Assembly: GCF_002386445.1 (NCBI RefSeq) | Contig: NZ_DGIR01000009.1 | Location: forward strand, 124,001 to 188,000 | DNA length: 64,000 bases | Direction of reading: 5' to 3' | Source of the DNA: Pseudomonas sp. UBA4617 | GTDB lineage: Bacteria; Pseudomonadota; Gammaproteobacteria; Pseudomonadales; Pseudomonadaceae | Position numbers and translations under genes: made by a program | Shown here: positions 25,487 to 35,651 of the stretch, piece by piece | Position numbering within the stretch: position 1 is the first letter of the stretch | Layout: each line of letters starts with the position of its first letter | Notes under the pieces: generated by a model | The model's database searches: none | What the model saw: only the letters and a program-made list of their open reading frames with translations | Told to the model about the DNA's origin: nothing

Positions 25487-26542
25487 TTAAAGCGGCTTCA
25501 TTGGCCTGGAAGCGAACAGCGTTCGCCCGTTGGCGGTAAGCGGGTTGATCCCCGAGGCGTTGTCGCAATACATCTGCAAGACCGAGCGGTTACCAGGCAA
25601 GAAGCCTCCGAAGTTGGCCCGGATCGGCTGGGTGGTCTGCTGAATGTTGGTACAGGAGAACAAGGCATTAGCCAGGACATAGTCGTCATAGCTGCCTGTC
25701 CATGGCATTTGCTGGCTCGGGGCGTAGTAGGCACCCACGGCAATCGGGTCGCCGGCCTGAATGAAACTGTTGCTGGCAGGCTGGCCGTTCAGCAGCGACA
25801 GGTTGGCTGTAGTGACAAACGTCCGGTTGCCAGAGGCGTCTCGAACGGATGCTCCATAACTGCCTGCCGGTGTGTTGGGGGTCATGTAGCTCGCGCAGAA
25901 CCACTTGATCTGCATTGGATACAACGCGACCTCGCCATGCGCCTGATTGTTGTTCCAAGCCTTTATGCGAAACCCCGTCCAATTACCCGGACTTCCTTTC
26001 ACATGGAAGTTGCCAACCATCATGTAGTTGGCAGCGTTGAGAAAAATCAGCGGGCGCTCATAGGTGGTGATTGGTGTTGCGAACGTCACCTCACCCCACT
26101 GGATCTGCGAACCGCTTCCTGGGCCTTGAAAACCGATGTTCAGGTCGCCGCTGTAACGGATCGTTAGCACCCGGTTTACGGCGTCGATTTGGGTGCGAAC
26201 ATTGTTGTTGAAAGCCCGTATCCCGTAGCTGCCCGGCGCTGAGAAGGGCTCACCGCCCTGGGACAAAATCATTACCTGCCACTGCCTATTTGCAGCTTGG
26301 CGCAACTGAAGCTGTCCCGGGGAGTACCAGGCCTGAGGGCTGTATGTTTCCTCACCTCCATCAAACAAAGCGTCAACCACAACAAATGACGTGGCCTGTA
26401 TCTCGGGAATTGCGATGTACTGATCAAAGGCACCACTTCCGGTGACCTGCAGCATTTTCAACGACCGGATTGGAGTGATTGTCGTGTCCAACGTAATGGC
26501 CCCGGACGCATCCCGCGCCCGGAGCCCATACAGATCAGTCAT
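25487..26542 (-). CDS. distal tail protein downstream of J
   Basis: A 351-residue protein rich in Asn, Gly and beta-strand patterns. It starts MTDLYGLRARDASGAITLD and ends NGRTLFASRPMKPL. The stop of J overlaps its start by one base. Proteins in this place are accessory tail-tip or fibre-base proteins. No enzymatic motif is seen. Confidence 0.68.
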   Translation of the reverse strand: MTDLYGLRARDASGAITLDTTITPIRSLKMLQVTGSGAFDQYIAIPEIQATSFVVVDALFDGGEETYSPQAWYSPGQLQLRQAANRQWQVMILSQGGEPFSAPGSYGIRAFNNNVRTQIDAVNRVLTIRYSGDLNIGFQGPGSGSQIQWGEVTFATPITTYERPLIFLNAANYMMVGNFHVKGSPGNWTGFRIKAWNNNQAHGEVALYPMQIKWFCASYMTPNTPAGSYGASVRDASGNRTFVTTANLSLLNGQPASNSFIQAGDPIAVGAYYAPSQQMPWTGSYDDYVLANALFSCTNIQQTTQPIRANFGGFLPGNRSVLQMYCDNASGINPLTANGRTLFASRPMKPL

Positions 26543-29500
26543 CAGGTAAGCCTCCCGACTGCTGTCCGTTCGACGCCATTGGCGTCGTAGACGTACAGAC
26601 CGCCGTTGTTGAGCAGCGTTGAACCGTTGGCATCCTGCCCCCTCAACGTGAACGTACCCGCTGCGAAGTTGATCTCCAGCAACGGTAGGCCCTGGGCGTT
26701 CAGCGCAGCAGATCGAATGGTCATACCGGCGACAATCTGCTGAATGAACGCGGTATTGATCACCGCCTGGTTGATGAACACCTGTCCGCCTTCGACCACG
26801 AACGGAAGGATCGTCTGGCCGTTCAGGCTGTCGATGATCGCCAGCCGTTGGGCCATCAACAGGATCTCGCCCTCCTCTCCATTGCTGCCGATCGCGATGC
26901 CCGAGACTACCTTGCGACCGCCCTGGTTCGTCTCGACCTTCAGCGTGGTTTGAGCCGATACCCTTCCGTTGATGTCAGCCATGACCTCACTGACCTGCTG
27001 AACCGACGCATTGGTCTGGCCTATCTGCGCCTGGACCGTTTCGACCTGCCGCCCCATGGCGATGCCGTCCTCGATCCGGGCCGATTGCTCGGTCCAGACA
27101 CCCACCAGGCCACCCGTAGCGCCAGCTAGGCCGGAGCTGTCACCTTCCATTTCCGGATTCACCTGGACATACAGCCCATCCAGGCGATTGGCCTGCGCGG
27201 TTATGGCCGTGCCCTGCTGCTTCACAACCGTGTCCATCTGGCTGATGGCAGTGGCCTGACCACTAACCGCTCGAGCACTGGGCCCGGCAACAAACGGCGA
27301 CGGGGTGCTGCTCTCCCCGATTCGCTTCTCGACCATGATCGAGTCCACCACCATCGATGCGCTTGGCGCTGCATGCCGGTTCGGATAGATCAGCAAACCG
27401 ACCTTGCCGCTTTCCGTAATGGTGATTGGGAACGTGATGCGCGTACGCTCAGTGGTATACGGCTGAGTTACCGAGCGAGAGGTCACTCCGTCGTATAGGT
27501 TGGCCATCATGGAACCGGCCGTGCCGCCTTTCACATACATCGACACCAGGTAAACACCAGGCTCAACCCGGATGTTGAAGGCCGTCGGATTGTTGGTTGG
27601 AGCTAGCACAATGTAAGAAAACAGGCTGTTGGTATCTGCTACCAGAGAGTAGCCAAACCCGGAGTCAGCCTCAGGCACCGCCACTCCAGTCTTGGTCAAC
27701 AACGCGCCCCCAGTGACTGGCAACGCAGCCGAAGTCAGCCAACTGTAGACACTGTCGAGCAGATTGGCGCCGCTCCCCCCAATTCCGCCCACGCTGCTTT
27801 GCAGTTGCGTCAGGGCCTGGCCCTGGCTGGTCAGGGTGTCGCCTTGCTGGGTGACACTCGCGCCAAGGGTGGTGATGGCATCCGCGTTAGCAGTGTCGGC
27901 AGCGGTGACGCGGCGCGCAACGATGTTGCACCACAGCGACCGACCAGTGCCGTCCGCCGGCTCAGTACGGGTTAAGAACCGTGCCGATACAGCACCCGCC
28001 GGCGCAGTAACGCGCCCGACGTAGGACTTGAATCCTGTCGCCGCAGCCACCACCGAGAAAGCGTTGAAATAGCCCAGGTTGGTTCCAGCTTTGTCGAAGA
28101 ACTGCATCTGCAGCCGGGCTGTTTGACCAGATGTCATGTAGCCCGGCCAGACATCTGCCGACAGATCAAACTGTTCGCCGCCAGCAGTCACTATGTTTGT
28201 TTCCACCCCGCAGAAGCTGTTCGTATAGAACGAAACGCCTTTGCCGGCTGAGGGATGCGCCGAGACGTTGGTTATCCGGGCATCACCGGTCCAAGGATCA
28301 ATAAGGCCATCCTCGAAACTGCCACGCAGGATCAGGTTGTCAGGTTGCTGACCGATGGACGCCTTGATCTGGGTAATCGAGGTGCCTTGGCTGGTGATGG
28401 TTGTGCCCTGCTGCGTTACGGTCGTCTGCAGGGCCTGTAGTGCCGACACATCAGCCTTGCTGGCCAGCTGAGCGATGGCAGATGCCGCCGCTGCCGCCGC
28501 GTCGGTGGCCACCTTGTCGGTAACCGCCACCCAGGCCGACCCGTTCCAGCGCTTCGGCGTGTTGGCGTTGTTGGTGGTATCAATCCAAAGGTTCTGCGCC
28601 AGACGCTTGGCTGCTACCGGCGCAGTGGAACCGTATATCACCTCCCCCTTTGCACCCGCTGCATCCGACGCTGCCTGGGCCGCCTGCTGCGCGGCAGTGA
28701 CCTTGCCGTTGGTGGTATCGAGGTTGTTGGTCAGACCGGTGATCGCCGAGCCCTGCGAGGTGAGTCCCTGCTCGGTCTGCGTCACGCGGTTGGCGATCGA
28801 GTCCACCGTCGAGGCATTCGCCTTGCCATCGAGACTCGTCTGCACCGAATCGATACGTTGCGCCTGGGCTGTCAACTCGCCGTCCTGCTCGGTGACCTTG
28901 GTCTCTACCGTGGTCACGCGCGCGGCCAAGCCAGTTGCCGTGCGCACTGCCTGGCCGACGTCGGTCCAGTAGGTGGCATTCGGCGGCGGGGTGTTGAGCG
29001 GAACCGCCTGGCGGGCTTGGTAAATCTTTCCATCGGCGCCCAGCACACCCTGGTCCATGGTGTAGGTCTTGTCCGGGTCGTAGGGCATTGAATCGGCCAG
29101 GTCGGTAACGGCGTCGATCTGCTCCTGCAGCTGGTCGTTGACCTCCTTGAGGCGAGCATTAACAGACCCGGGCATGGTCGGCGGGCCAGAGATAAGTCCG
29201 ATGTTCTCGCGCAAAGCCGGCGCCAGCTGTCCGTTTTCGATCTTGTCCTTCAGCGCATCGAGCATGTTCTCGACATCAGTCGATGTAGAGGCCACCACTT
29301 TCAGGAAGGCGCTCACCCCGTAGGCATTCTTCGAGCGAACGAAATAGGCATAGTTGGTGGCAAATGCCAGGCCGGTGTGGGTCAGGGACAGGCCTTGGCC
29401 CAGGTACTCACCCTCGGTTGCCTGCGGGTTCGTCGAGAAGAAGTACTCGTAGGTGCCGCCGTTGAGTCCATGCAGTGTATTGCTCGGGATCAGAGTAATG

Positions 29501-31200
29501 GTGTCGATGGTCGCCTGGACAACACACGACTCCGGGATTGGCGGACCGTCGATACTCACCGTGATGCTGGCCTCGCCGGAGCGAGTCAGCGGCCCAAGAG
29601 CGGCCACGCTCATGGTGTAACTACCCGATGGAAGACCAGACAGAGGCAGCTTGAGCGCCGTCGCCGGCACCTGTTGCGCCTGAACTGCGGTCGAGCCTTG
29701 GCGAACCGTGATGGCGTAACTGATCACCACGCCAGAAGGCGCCGCCCAGGACAAAATGCCTTGTACCGACTCGGCGTTATCATCGGTTGACCAAGTGAGC
29801 CCAGTGGGACTACCCAGGCCACCCGCCGGCATTTTGATAAAGCCGATTGGGTTGTATGGCTGGCCAACGGCGTCGTCAAACTGTGCAGGGTCGTACTGCT
29901 GCAGCTGGGCGGTACACCCTTGATCCGCCCCCATACTCCAGTTGGTGACGATGAACTCGCCCAGGATGTTCAGTGACGGCAGGTTCACGCGCACGGCTCG
30001 GCCTGGCCGGCAGTTGTAGCCCAGGAAGTTCATGGGAATGCTGATGGTGCCGCCCGCGCGCCGGCGGCGCAGCTCGATGCTGGCCAAGCGCTGGGCCTGA
30101 TAGGCATCAGTGACGTAGGAAAAGGACAGCGTTTCTGCAGCCTCGCCGCCGTCCTCGATGACCCATTCTGCAATGCTGACCTCGGGGTAGTCGGTCTCCG
30201 TCCACGATTGAGAAGTGTCAATGAACGTGCCGCGCACGGTGTTGATCGCGGCGTCGTTGGTCGGCTCGGTGCTGCCGATGATGGTGCCGACCACCATGTC
30301 CTCGGTGATCTCGAAGTCGTACGGACCGTAGTAGGCCCCAGCCTGGAACATCCAGCGACCACCCACACGGATAGTCCGGCCGCCGCAGGCAGCTTCGAGC
30401 TTCTGCAGTACGTTCGTACGCTGCTCGTCGGCCCCGATCACACAACTGCTGCGATAACGCGGGCTGGTGGTGTTGTCAGGGTTGGCGACCGACTCGTCGC
30501 AGATGTTGGCGCCGCTGGCGAACGTCTCGAACACGATCTCATCGTCCGGCACGCCGCAGCGGTTGCGCAGGAACCAGAGGATGTGGAGCGCGGTGTTTTC
30601 GGAGTACACAGACATGCCGCTGCGCGGGTCGTAGATGTCATTGCGGCCACGGACGATGAAGCGTGCGTCAGGGATGCCGGACGGGAATTTCTCGGCGCTG
30701 TACTTGAGCGACAGGCGCACGAACGACAGCCCGCGGCCGATCTGCTCGCCTTTCCAGTCCGGGCAGTTGGCCTTGAGGAAGGCGTTCACCTGGGTCGGGT
30801 TGACGACCAGCTCATAGGAGGCATGCTCGCCATAGGTGGCGATCTCCTCCTCGCCCAGATAGATGTTCTCCAATGCGTCGACCGGGCCTTCACAAAGGAC
30901 GTAGACCAGGTGCAGCCACTCGCCATCGGTTTGATCACCGACCTGCTCCTGCGCCCAGACCAGCACGCCACCCGTGCTGACCCGGCCAAGGATGAAGCGG
31001 GCGGGCGCCTTGGACGAGCGAACGGTCTGAGCCGAAGGCTCATTGTCGCGCATCGGCGACTTGGTGTTCAGCTTCTCCTGCTGCTCGGCCATGTAGAACG
31101 CCAGGCCGGCACCAATGGCGGCGCCCACCGGGCCGCCTTGCACGAAGCCAATGACCGCGCCGACGGCGACCTGAGCAATCTTCCTGACGCCACCTGACAT
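26542..31200 (-). CDS. tail tip / host specificity protein J
   Basis: A 1552-residue protein, the central tail tip of lambda-type siphophages. The N-terminus has a Gly-rich hydrophobic hairpin (VGAVIGFVQGGPVGAAIGAGLAF). The tip-attachment core follows (residues about 50-450), then fibronectin-like domains (about 460-640), repeated coiled coils (many VTQQGTTITSQG-like units, about 680-1000), a carbohydrate-binding-like beta region, and a DUF1983-like end. The repeats come from copies of a T-Q-Q-G-x-x-L/I motif. It should contact the host receptor. Confidence 0.92.
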   Translation of the reverse strand: MSGGVRKIAQVAVGAVIGFVQGGPVGAAIGAGLAFYMAEQQEKLNTKSPMRDNEPSAQTVRSSKAPARFILGRVSTGGVLVWAQEQVGDQTDGEWLHLVYVLCEGPVDALENIYLGEEEIATYGEHASYELVVNPTQVNAFLKANCPDWKGEQIGRGLSFVRLSLKYSAEKFPSGIPDARFIVRGRNDIYDPRSGMSVYSENTALHILWFLRNRCGVPDDEIVFETFASGANICDESVANPDNTTSPRYRSSCVIGADEQRTNVLQKLEAACGGRTIRVGGRWMFQAGAYYGPYDFEITEDMVVGTIIGSTEPTNDAAINTVRGTFIDTSQSWTETDYPEVSIAEWVIEDGGEAAETLSFSYVTDAYQAQRLASIELRRRRAGGTISIPMNFLGYNCRPGRAVRVNLPSLNILGEFIVTNWSMGADQGCTAQLQQYDPAQFDDAVGQPYNPIGFIKMPAGGLGSPTGLTWSTDDNAESVQGILSWAAPSGVVISYAITVRQGSTAVQAQQVPATALKLPLSGLPSGSYTMSVAALGPLTRSGEASITVSIDGPPIPESCVVQATIDTITLIPSNTLHGLNGGTYEYFFSTNPQATEGEYLGQGLSLTHTGLAFATNYAYFVRSKNAYGVSAFLKVVASTSTDVENMLDALKDKIENGQLAPALRENIGLISGPPTMPGSVNARLKEVNDQLQEQIDAVTDLADSMPYDPDKTYTMDQGVLGADGKIYQARQAVPLNTPPPNATYWTDVGQAVRTATGLAARVTTVETKVTEQDGELTAQAQRIDSVQTSLDGKANASTVDSIANRVTQTEQGLTSQGSAITGLTNNLDTTNGKVTAAQQAAQAASDAAGAKGEVIYGSTAPVAAKRLAQNLWIDTTNNANTPKRWNGSAWVAVTDKVATDAAAAAASAIAQLASKADVSALQALQTTVTQQGTTITSQGTSITQIKASIGQQPDNLILRGSFEDGLIDPWTGDARITNVSAHPSAGKGVSFYTNSFCGVETNIVTAGGEQFDLSADVWPGYMTSGQTARLQMQFFDKAGTNLGYFNAFSVVAAATGFKSYVGRVTAPAGAVSARFLTRTEPADGTGRSLWCNIVARRVTAADTANADAITTLGASVTQQGDTLTSQGQALTQLQSSVGGIGGSGANLLDSVYSWLTSAALPVTGGALLTKTGVAVPEADSGFGYSLVADTNSLFSYIVLAPTNNPTAFNIRVEPGVYLVSMYVKGGTAGSMMANLYDGVTSRSVTQPYTTERTRITFPITITESGKVGLLIYPNRHAAPSASMVVDSIMVEKRIGESSTPSPFVAGPSARAVSGQATAISQMDTVVKQQGTAITAQANRLDGLYVQVNPEMEGDSSGLAGATGGLVGVWTEQSARIEDGIAMGRQVETVQAQIGQTNASVQQVSEVMADINGRVSAQTTLKVETNQGGRKVVSGIAIGSNGEEGEILLMAQRLAIIDSLNGQTILPFVVEGGQVFINQAVINTAFIQQIVAGMTIRSAALNAQGLPLLEINFAAGTFTLRGQDANGSTLLNNGGLYVYDANGVERTAVGRLT

Positions 31201-31598
31201 TATTCAACTCTCCAGACTGCAAGCGGGTCGCACACCACGCGGGCCACCCCGTCGTCAGTGGTCGCCCAGAATTCGTTTGCCCAGTACACGGCCATGGACC
31301 GGCCACCAGGCGCTTCGTACATCGCAATGTCACCGCGCTGGATGAAAGCCGGCGCAACCTGGGCGAAGCAGGCATCCCAAGCCGCCTCGAGGCTGCCGTG
31401 CCGCTTCTTCAGAGCCCGCTTCGCGCCCGCCTCGGTCTTGTAGGTGCCGCGATACGCCTCGGCCGGGTCGGTACCGCACACCGCTACCGCGCAGTCCGCC
31501 GCAAACAGGCAGCAATCGAATTCACCCCATGAAAAAGGCCGCTCTAAGGCGGCCTTTATCACTTCGCTGAGGCGAGTGGTCCAGTCTCGGTAGCGCAT
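31200..31598 (-). CDS. DUF6950 / NlpC-like tail assembly protein
   Basis: A 132-residue protein in the place of lambda gpK. It starts at 31598 with RYRDWTTRLSEVIKAAL, and FDCCLFAADC supplies a candidate nucleophile Cys; a matching His is not certain. It is probably a peptidoglycan-degrading or structural tail factor. A terminator-like hairpin lies inside its coding sequence. Confidence 0.72.
   Translation of the reverse strand: MRYRDWTTRLSEVIKAALERPFSWGEFDCCLFAADCAVAVCGTDPAEAYRGTYKTEAGAKRALKKRHGSLEAAWDACFAQVAPAFIQRGDIAMYEAPGGRSMAVYWANEFWATTDDGVARVVCDPLAVWRVE
31534..31557 (-). terminator. terminator-like hairpin inside a coding sequence
   Basis: On the minus (coding) strand AAAGGCCGC pairs perfectly with GCGGCCTTT over a six-base loop and is followed by more T. 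It falls near codons 14-22 of the DUF6950 gene. It could act as an attenuator if antitermination fails. Confidence 0.5.
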
Positions 31599-31600
31599 GG

Positions 31601-32203
31601 CTATTTCTCGTAGGTGAACGTCGGGGAGTCCTTCTTGGAGCCCCAGTAGATGGGCCATTCGGACATTTGGGCGATGGCATAGAAGAAGCGGTCGCCCTGG
31701 TGGCGGGCGCGGTGGTTCTCGTCGGTGAAGCGCTCGGTACCCGTGCGGCTCCACTCGGCCATCCGGTCAACGATCGGGACGGTGATCTTGTTGCCGTCCT
31801 CGCCGTTGCCGGCGTAGGAAATGGTGGCGGCGTCCATGCGGCCGGAGAACAGAATGTCGGCGGCGTAGTTGCCCTGCTCGTCGAACACGACAAACATCAG
31901 CTTGCCAGAGCGCCCGCGGCAGCCACGGATATTGGTCTCGGTGATGATGTAGCTGTCCAGGCCGGTGAGTGCTAGGTCGATCGACATGGGCGAGTTCGAG
32001 TTGTCGCTCTCCTGCGACTGCCCTACCTCGCCGAACTGCCCTACCCCCAGATACGTGATGCCGCCGATCACCAGGTCGCCGGTACCCGTGTGCGCGTATA
32101 CAGGGCCGTCTTCAAAGTCGAGCTGGCAGGCGTACACGCTGAGGAATTTTCCGGTGGCGATGATATCTACCACGCTCTGGCTGAATGGGAACGTCGAGGG
32201 CAT
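31601..32203 (-). CDS. minor tail protein (DUF2163/BR0599 type)
   Basis: A 200-residue protein starting at 32203 behind GGAGG. It has VYACQLDFEDGPVYAHTG, SPMSIDLALTGLD, and RFFYAIAQMSEWPIYWG, typical of the DUF2163/BR0599 tail-tip proteins that sit beside J (lambda gpL position). It is a structural component of the tail hub. Confidence 0.8.
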   Translation of the reverse strand: MPSTFPFSQSVVDIIATGKFLSVYACQLDFEDGPVYAHTGTGDLVIGGITYLGVGQFGEVGQSQESDNSNSPMSIDLALTGLDSYIITETNIRGCRGRSGKLMFVVFDEQGNYAADILFSGRMDAATISYAGNGEDGNKITVPIVDRMAEWSRTGTERFTDENHRARHQGDRFFYAIAQMSEWPIYWGSKKDSPTFTYEK

Positions 32204-32787
32204 CAGAAGGCCTCCCTGAACTGGTAACTGCCACTGGCCACAACCGGCCGCACCGTCATGTTCCACGTGTCCTGCGTCATGCGGCATTCGGCGTAGGGGT
32301 TGAGGTATTCAACCGGCGTACCGGCGATCAGCGATTTGCGGATGCGCTTGTTGACCGACACGATGGCCTGGCCTTGGGCGTTGGAAGCAGCAGGCTCCAC
32401 CACTTCGAACATCTCCCCGGCCACGGTGAGGTAATCCCCCACGGCGAAAACTGGGGTGTTCGCGGCGGCGCCGGCCACCGTGATGGCCCGGGCCTGGGCC
32501 ACCCCTGACACAACGGTGAGGCTTCCCACGCTCACCTTTCGGGTCCGGGTGAACGCCGGCAGGTTGAACGTGCCGAAAAGCCCGTCCAGGCGCCCGAGGA
32601 ACGCCGACAGCTCGCGCTCCTGCTCACGGGTAAGCAGACCGAACGTCAGGGTGCACTGCCAGTACGCGCCCGGCTGCCCGACGATCTGCTGGGCGTTCGA
32701 GAGCGTCGAGGTAAAGGCGCGGCTGTTGTTGACTAAGCCCCACGTCATTTCAGATGGGCGCAGCGATGCCGGCCATTGGATAGCCAT
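32203..32787 (-). CDS. minor tail protein (lambda gpM position)
   Basis: A 194-residue protein: WPASLRPSEMTWGLVNNSRAF at the start and CRMTQDTWNMTVRPVVASG near the end. It lies between the tape measure and the tail-hub genes and overlaps the next gene by one base. It probably joins the tail tube to the tip. Confidence 0.75.
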   Translation of the reverse strand: MAIQWPASLRPSEMTWGLVNNSRAFTSTLSNAQQIVGQPGAYWQCTLTFGLLTREQERELSAFLGRLDGLFGTFNLPAFTRTRKVSVGSLTVVSGVAQARAITVAGAAANTPVFAVGDYLTVAGEMFEVVEPAASNAQGQAIVSVNKRIRKSLIAGTPVEYLNPYAECRMTQDTWNMTVRPVVASGSYQFREAF

Positions 32788-32803
32788 GCAGTACTCCTTC
32801 TTA

Positions 32804-35596
32804 CTATCGGTTGCGGGCGATCAGCTGCCGCGCCGGCCCGTTCATCTTGAAGTCGCGCAGCATCAGGTTGTAGCCATCCTGCGCGCCCTTCTGGGCTGCC
32901 TGCTGAATGCGGGCCAGGGTCGCTTCGTCTGCGGTGCCTTGCACGCTGATGTGCTGGATGATGGACGGCATGGCGCCAGTTGAAGGCGCTGCCGGAACTG
33001 CTGCAGCCGCAACCGCAGGGCTCACCCCGACGAAACCGCCACTGGCGTATCCTTTGGCGTTCAAGCGATCCAGATAATCGCGAGCCCCGGGCTGACTTAC
33101 CACCTCTTTGCGGATCACATATTCGCCGCCGTGGACCACGCCCATCGGCTCGAACTTGCCACCGTCACCGGTGTAGCCGCCAGTCGAGAAGCCAGACCGA
33201 GAGATCGTCTCGCTGAACCCTGTCATGGTGCCGCTGCCGGATGCCGCCGCCCCGCCACCACCCAGGAACCCAAGCGCAGACCCAAGGAAGCCTGCCGCTG
33301 CCTGCCGGACCTGAATACGGATGAGATCTTCGACAACCTGGTCAGCGAAGTCCTTGAAGGAAAGCTTGCCGGTCTTCACGAAATCGACCACTGCACCTTC
33401 CATGTTGCCGAAGGCGTTATTGAACAGGTCGCGAGTCTGCCCTGCTACATCTCTGGCGCTATCCAAATAGTCTTGGAAAGCGCCGCGGGCGCCGTTGCTC
33501 CAGTCTGCCTGGGCCTGATCGATCTGGGCCCAGCCATCGCGCTGTGCAGCAACCCGTTTCTGCAGGAACTCACGCTCGATATCGATCTGGGCTTGCAGGT
33601 CCTGGCGCTGCTTCTCGCCTTGGGCGTTGGCCAGCTCAGTCTGCAGCTGCAGGATGCGGTTGTTCGTCTCCTGCTCAATCCGCAGGCGCTCCTGCATGCG
33701 ATAGGCGTCCTTCTGGCCCATGCCCACGGCGTCCGCCTGGGCGGCGTACTCCATGCGCTGGGTGGCCAACTGCCGCTCCATTTGCGCGCGGTACTGCTCG
33801 GCCTGGGTCAGGCCCTGCGCGCCCTTGATCGCGGCGGCATAGTTCATGGAGGCCTGAGCCAGCGCCTTGCCGTATTCCTCCTGGCTGATCTTGCCTTTGC
33901 TCAGCGCCAGGTCCAGCTGGCCCTGCTCCTTGGTCAGCGCCCGGGCGGCCTGAGCTGCTGGGTCGTACTGGCCATAGAGGCGAGCGAAGGTGTTTTCCGC
34001 CTCGGCAACGCCGCGATTGACGTTCTTCGGCGCGTTCTTCTTCGCCTCGCGGGTTTTGATCTCCGCGATTTCCTGCTCAATGTTCTTCCGGGCTGTGGCG
34101 TATTTTGTTTCTTGCTCAGAATTGAAGCCGCCCGCCGCCATCGCATCGGCACGGGCCTTGTCGAGATCCTCCAGCTGTTTCTGCAGCTTCTGGGTCTGGG
34201 TTTGCGCGGCAGTGAACGTCGAGTTGATCAAGTCAACGCCTTTTTTGCCGGAGTCTTGAACAAACCTGTTGGTGTTCCCTTCCCACGCCTTCCAGGCTTC
34301 GTCGGCAATACGGCCTTGCAGCTCAGTGGCTCGCTTTTCGAGCGCTTTCAGGCTGTCCGGGTTCACACCCATGAGGCTGCTCGCAGCAGAACCAAACTTG
34401 CCGATGGATTTACGCGCTTCGGCGATCTGGTTGTAGACGTCAGCCAACTCCTGCTCTGGAGTGGTCTTTCTACCGACATCCAGCATCGCGTCCCAGGCTT
34501 TCTTGGCGAAGCTGCCCAGGGATTGCCAAGCGGACTCAAGAGAGCCGAGATTGCTCTCCATCTCTGCCGACCTGGAACTCAATGCAGTAGCATAAAGATC
34601 GGTAGCGGCCCTGGCGGCATCAATTGTTTTCCCCTGTTTTTCCAAGGAGAGGATGTTCGCGTACTGGCTTGCAGTAAGGAAGTTGAGCTCTGCATCGAGC
34701 TTCTTCACCGCCTCAACTGGACCTTTAGCGATCTCATTGAAGGACTGGACCACCTTGGTAACGTCTTCCCCGGTCTGCTTCGACCAGGCCAGTGATGCCT
34801 TGGTGATCTGCGCATACATCGGGGTGAGGGCGTTACCGGCCCCGGCAAGCTGTTCGAGAACCTTCGATGCCGCGCCAACCGTCGCGCCTGTAGCAGCGAC
34901 CTGTTCTGCAAGGCCTGCCAGTTCGCTGTAGCTGGTACCAGCAGCGTTTCCGTTTCGGATGATCGCATCGGTAAGCCGATCCGACTCCTCGGAGCCCTTG
35001 TAGTATGCCAGGGCCAGCGTTCCGGCTGCTGCGGCCGCCACTGTGAACGGATTCACCAGGCCAAGGACATAACCACCAAGAGCCTTGGCGGCTGGAAGAA
35101 CGCCGCCAAACATATCCTTAAGCTGGCCGCCTTGCTGCAGGAAGACCGTAAGCGGTGCTTGACCGCCCTGAAGGCTGACCGCGATATCGGTAAACTGGGC
35201 AGGCACTCCACGCAATGCTGCCTGGTAAGCCTTGGCCGACATTCCAGCCTTGTTCATGGTCGTGGTGGTTTCGCCGAGAGCTTCTCGCATCGTGTTAATG
35301 CGCTGGGTGTACTCGACGAATGTGTCGCTCTCGACGACGCCAGCCTTCTTCAGCTTGGCCAGCTTTTCCTGCATGTCGTCAAGACGGCCCAAGGCGACAA
35401 CCGTGGGGTTGATCTGACCCAGCAACTGGGCGAGCTCTTTGCGCTGATCATCAAGGCTACTGCTCACACCATCGGCAGATGAGGCCGCTGCATCGCCGGC
35501 CCTCTCCATGCGCTCAAGGGATGTTGTCAGGTCGTCCGCATTGCGCTTTGCGCCCCGCGAGTCGATCGTTACCGCCAGGCGGGATTCCTGGGTCAT
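32804..35596 (-). CDS. tail tape measure protein
   Basis: A 930-residue protein that sets tail length, of the lambda gpH type. The N-terminus (ESRLAVTIDSRGAKRNADD) starts a long coiled-coil region. A hydrophobic stretch lies at about 185-215 (GGYVLGLVNPFTVAAAAAG). Long Gln/Glu/Ala-rich helices fill residues 440-720, and the C-terminal TMP domain has FKDFADQVVEDLIRIQVRQAA. The length suggests a tail near 140 nm by the usual 1.5 Å per residue rule, an estimate only. Confidence 0.93.
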   Translation of the reverse strand: MTQESRLAVTIDSRGAKRNADDLTTSLERMERAGDAAASSADGVSSSLDDQRKELAQLLGQINPTVVALGRLDDMQEKLAKLKKAGVVESDTFVEYTQRINTMREALGETTTTMNKAGMSAKAYQAALRGVPAQFTDIAVSLQGGQAPLTVFLQQGGQLKDMFGGVLPAAKALGGYVLGLVNPFTVAAAAAGTLALAYYKGSEESDRLTDAIIRNGNAAGTSYSELAGLAEQVAATGATVGAASKVLEQLAGAGNALTPMYAQITKASLAWSKQTGEDVTKVVQSFNEIAKGPVEAVKKLDAELNFLTASQYANILSLEKQGKTIDAARAATDLYATALSSRSAEMESNLGSLESAWQSLGSFAKKAWDAMLDVGRKTTPEQELADVYNQIAEARKSIGKFGSAASSLMGVNPDSLKALEKRATELQGRIADEAWKAWEGNTNRFVQDSGKKGVDLINSTFTAAQTQTQKLQKQLEDLDKARADAMAAGGFNSEQETKYATARKNIEQEIAEIKTREAKKNAPKNVNRGVAEAENTFARLYGQYDPAAQAARALTKEQGQLDLALSKGKISQEEYGKALAQASMNYAAAIKGAQGLTQAEQYRAQMERQLATQRMEYAAQADAVGMGQKDAYRMQERLRIEQETNNRILQLQTELANAQGEKQRQDLQAQIDIEREFLQKRVAAQRDGWAQIDQAQADWSNGARGAFQDYLDSARDVAGQTRDLFNNAFGNMEGAVVDFVKTGKLSFKDFADQVVEDLIRIQVRQAAAGFLGSALGFLGGGGAAASGSGTMTGFSETISRSGFSTGGYTGDGGKFEPMGVVHGGEYVIRKEVVSQPGARDYLDRLNAKGYASGGFVGVSPAVAAAAVPAAPSTGAMPSIIQHISVQGTADEATLARIQQAAQKGAQDGYNLMLRDFKMNGPARQLIARNR

Positions 35597-35612
35597 ACCT
35601 TTCTCCGGGCAT

Positions 35613-35634
35613 AAAAAAACCCGCCGAAGCGGGT
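35613..35634 (-). terminator. intrinsic terminator of the immunity moron
   Basis: On the minus strand ACCCGC-TTCG-GCGGGT is followed by seven T. It lies right after the superinfection immunity gene and before the tape measure, as expected for a separately transcribed moron. Confidence 0.82.
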
Positions 35635-35651
35635 CTTGTATGTGTTTGGTG

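Noticed and set aside
33131..34795. Open frame of 554 codons opposite the tape measure gene
   Set aside because: Leucine-rich shadow of the coiled-coil codons of the tape measure.
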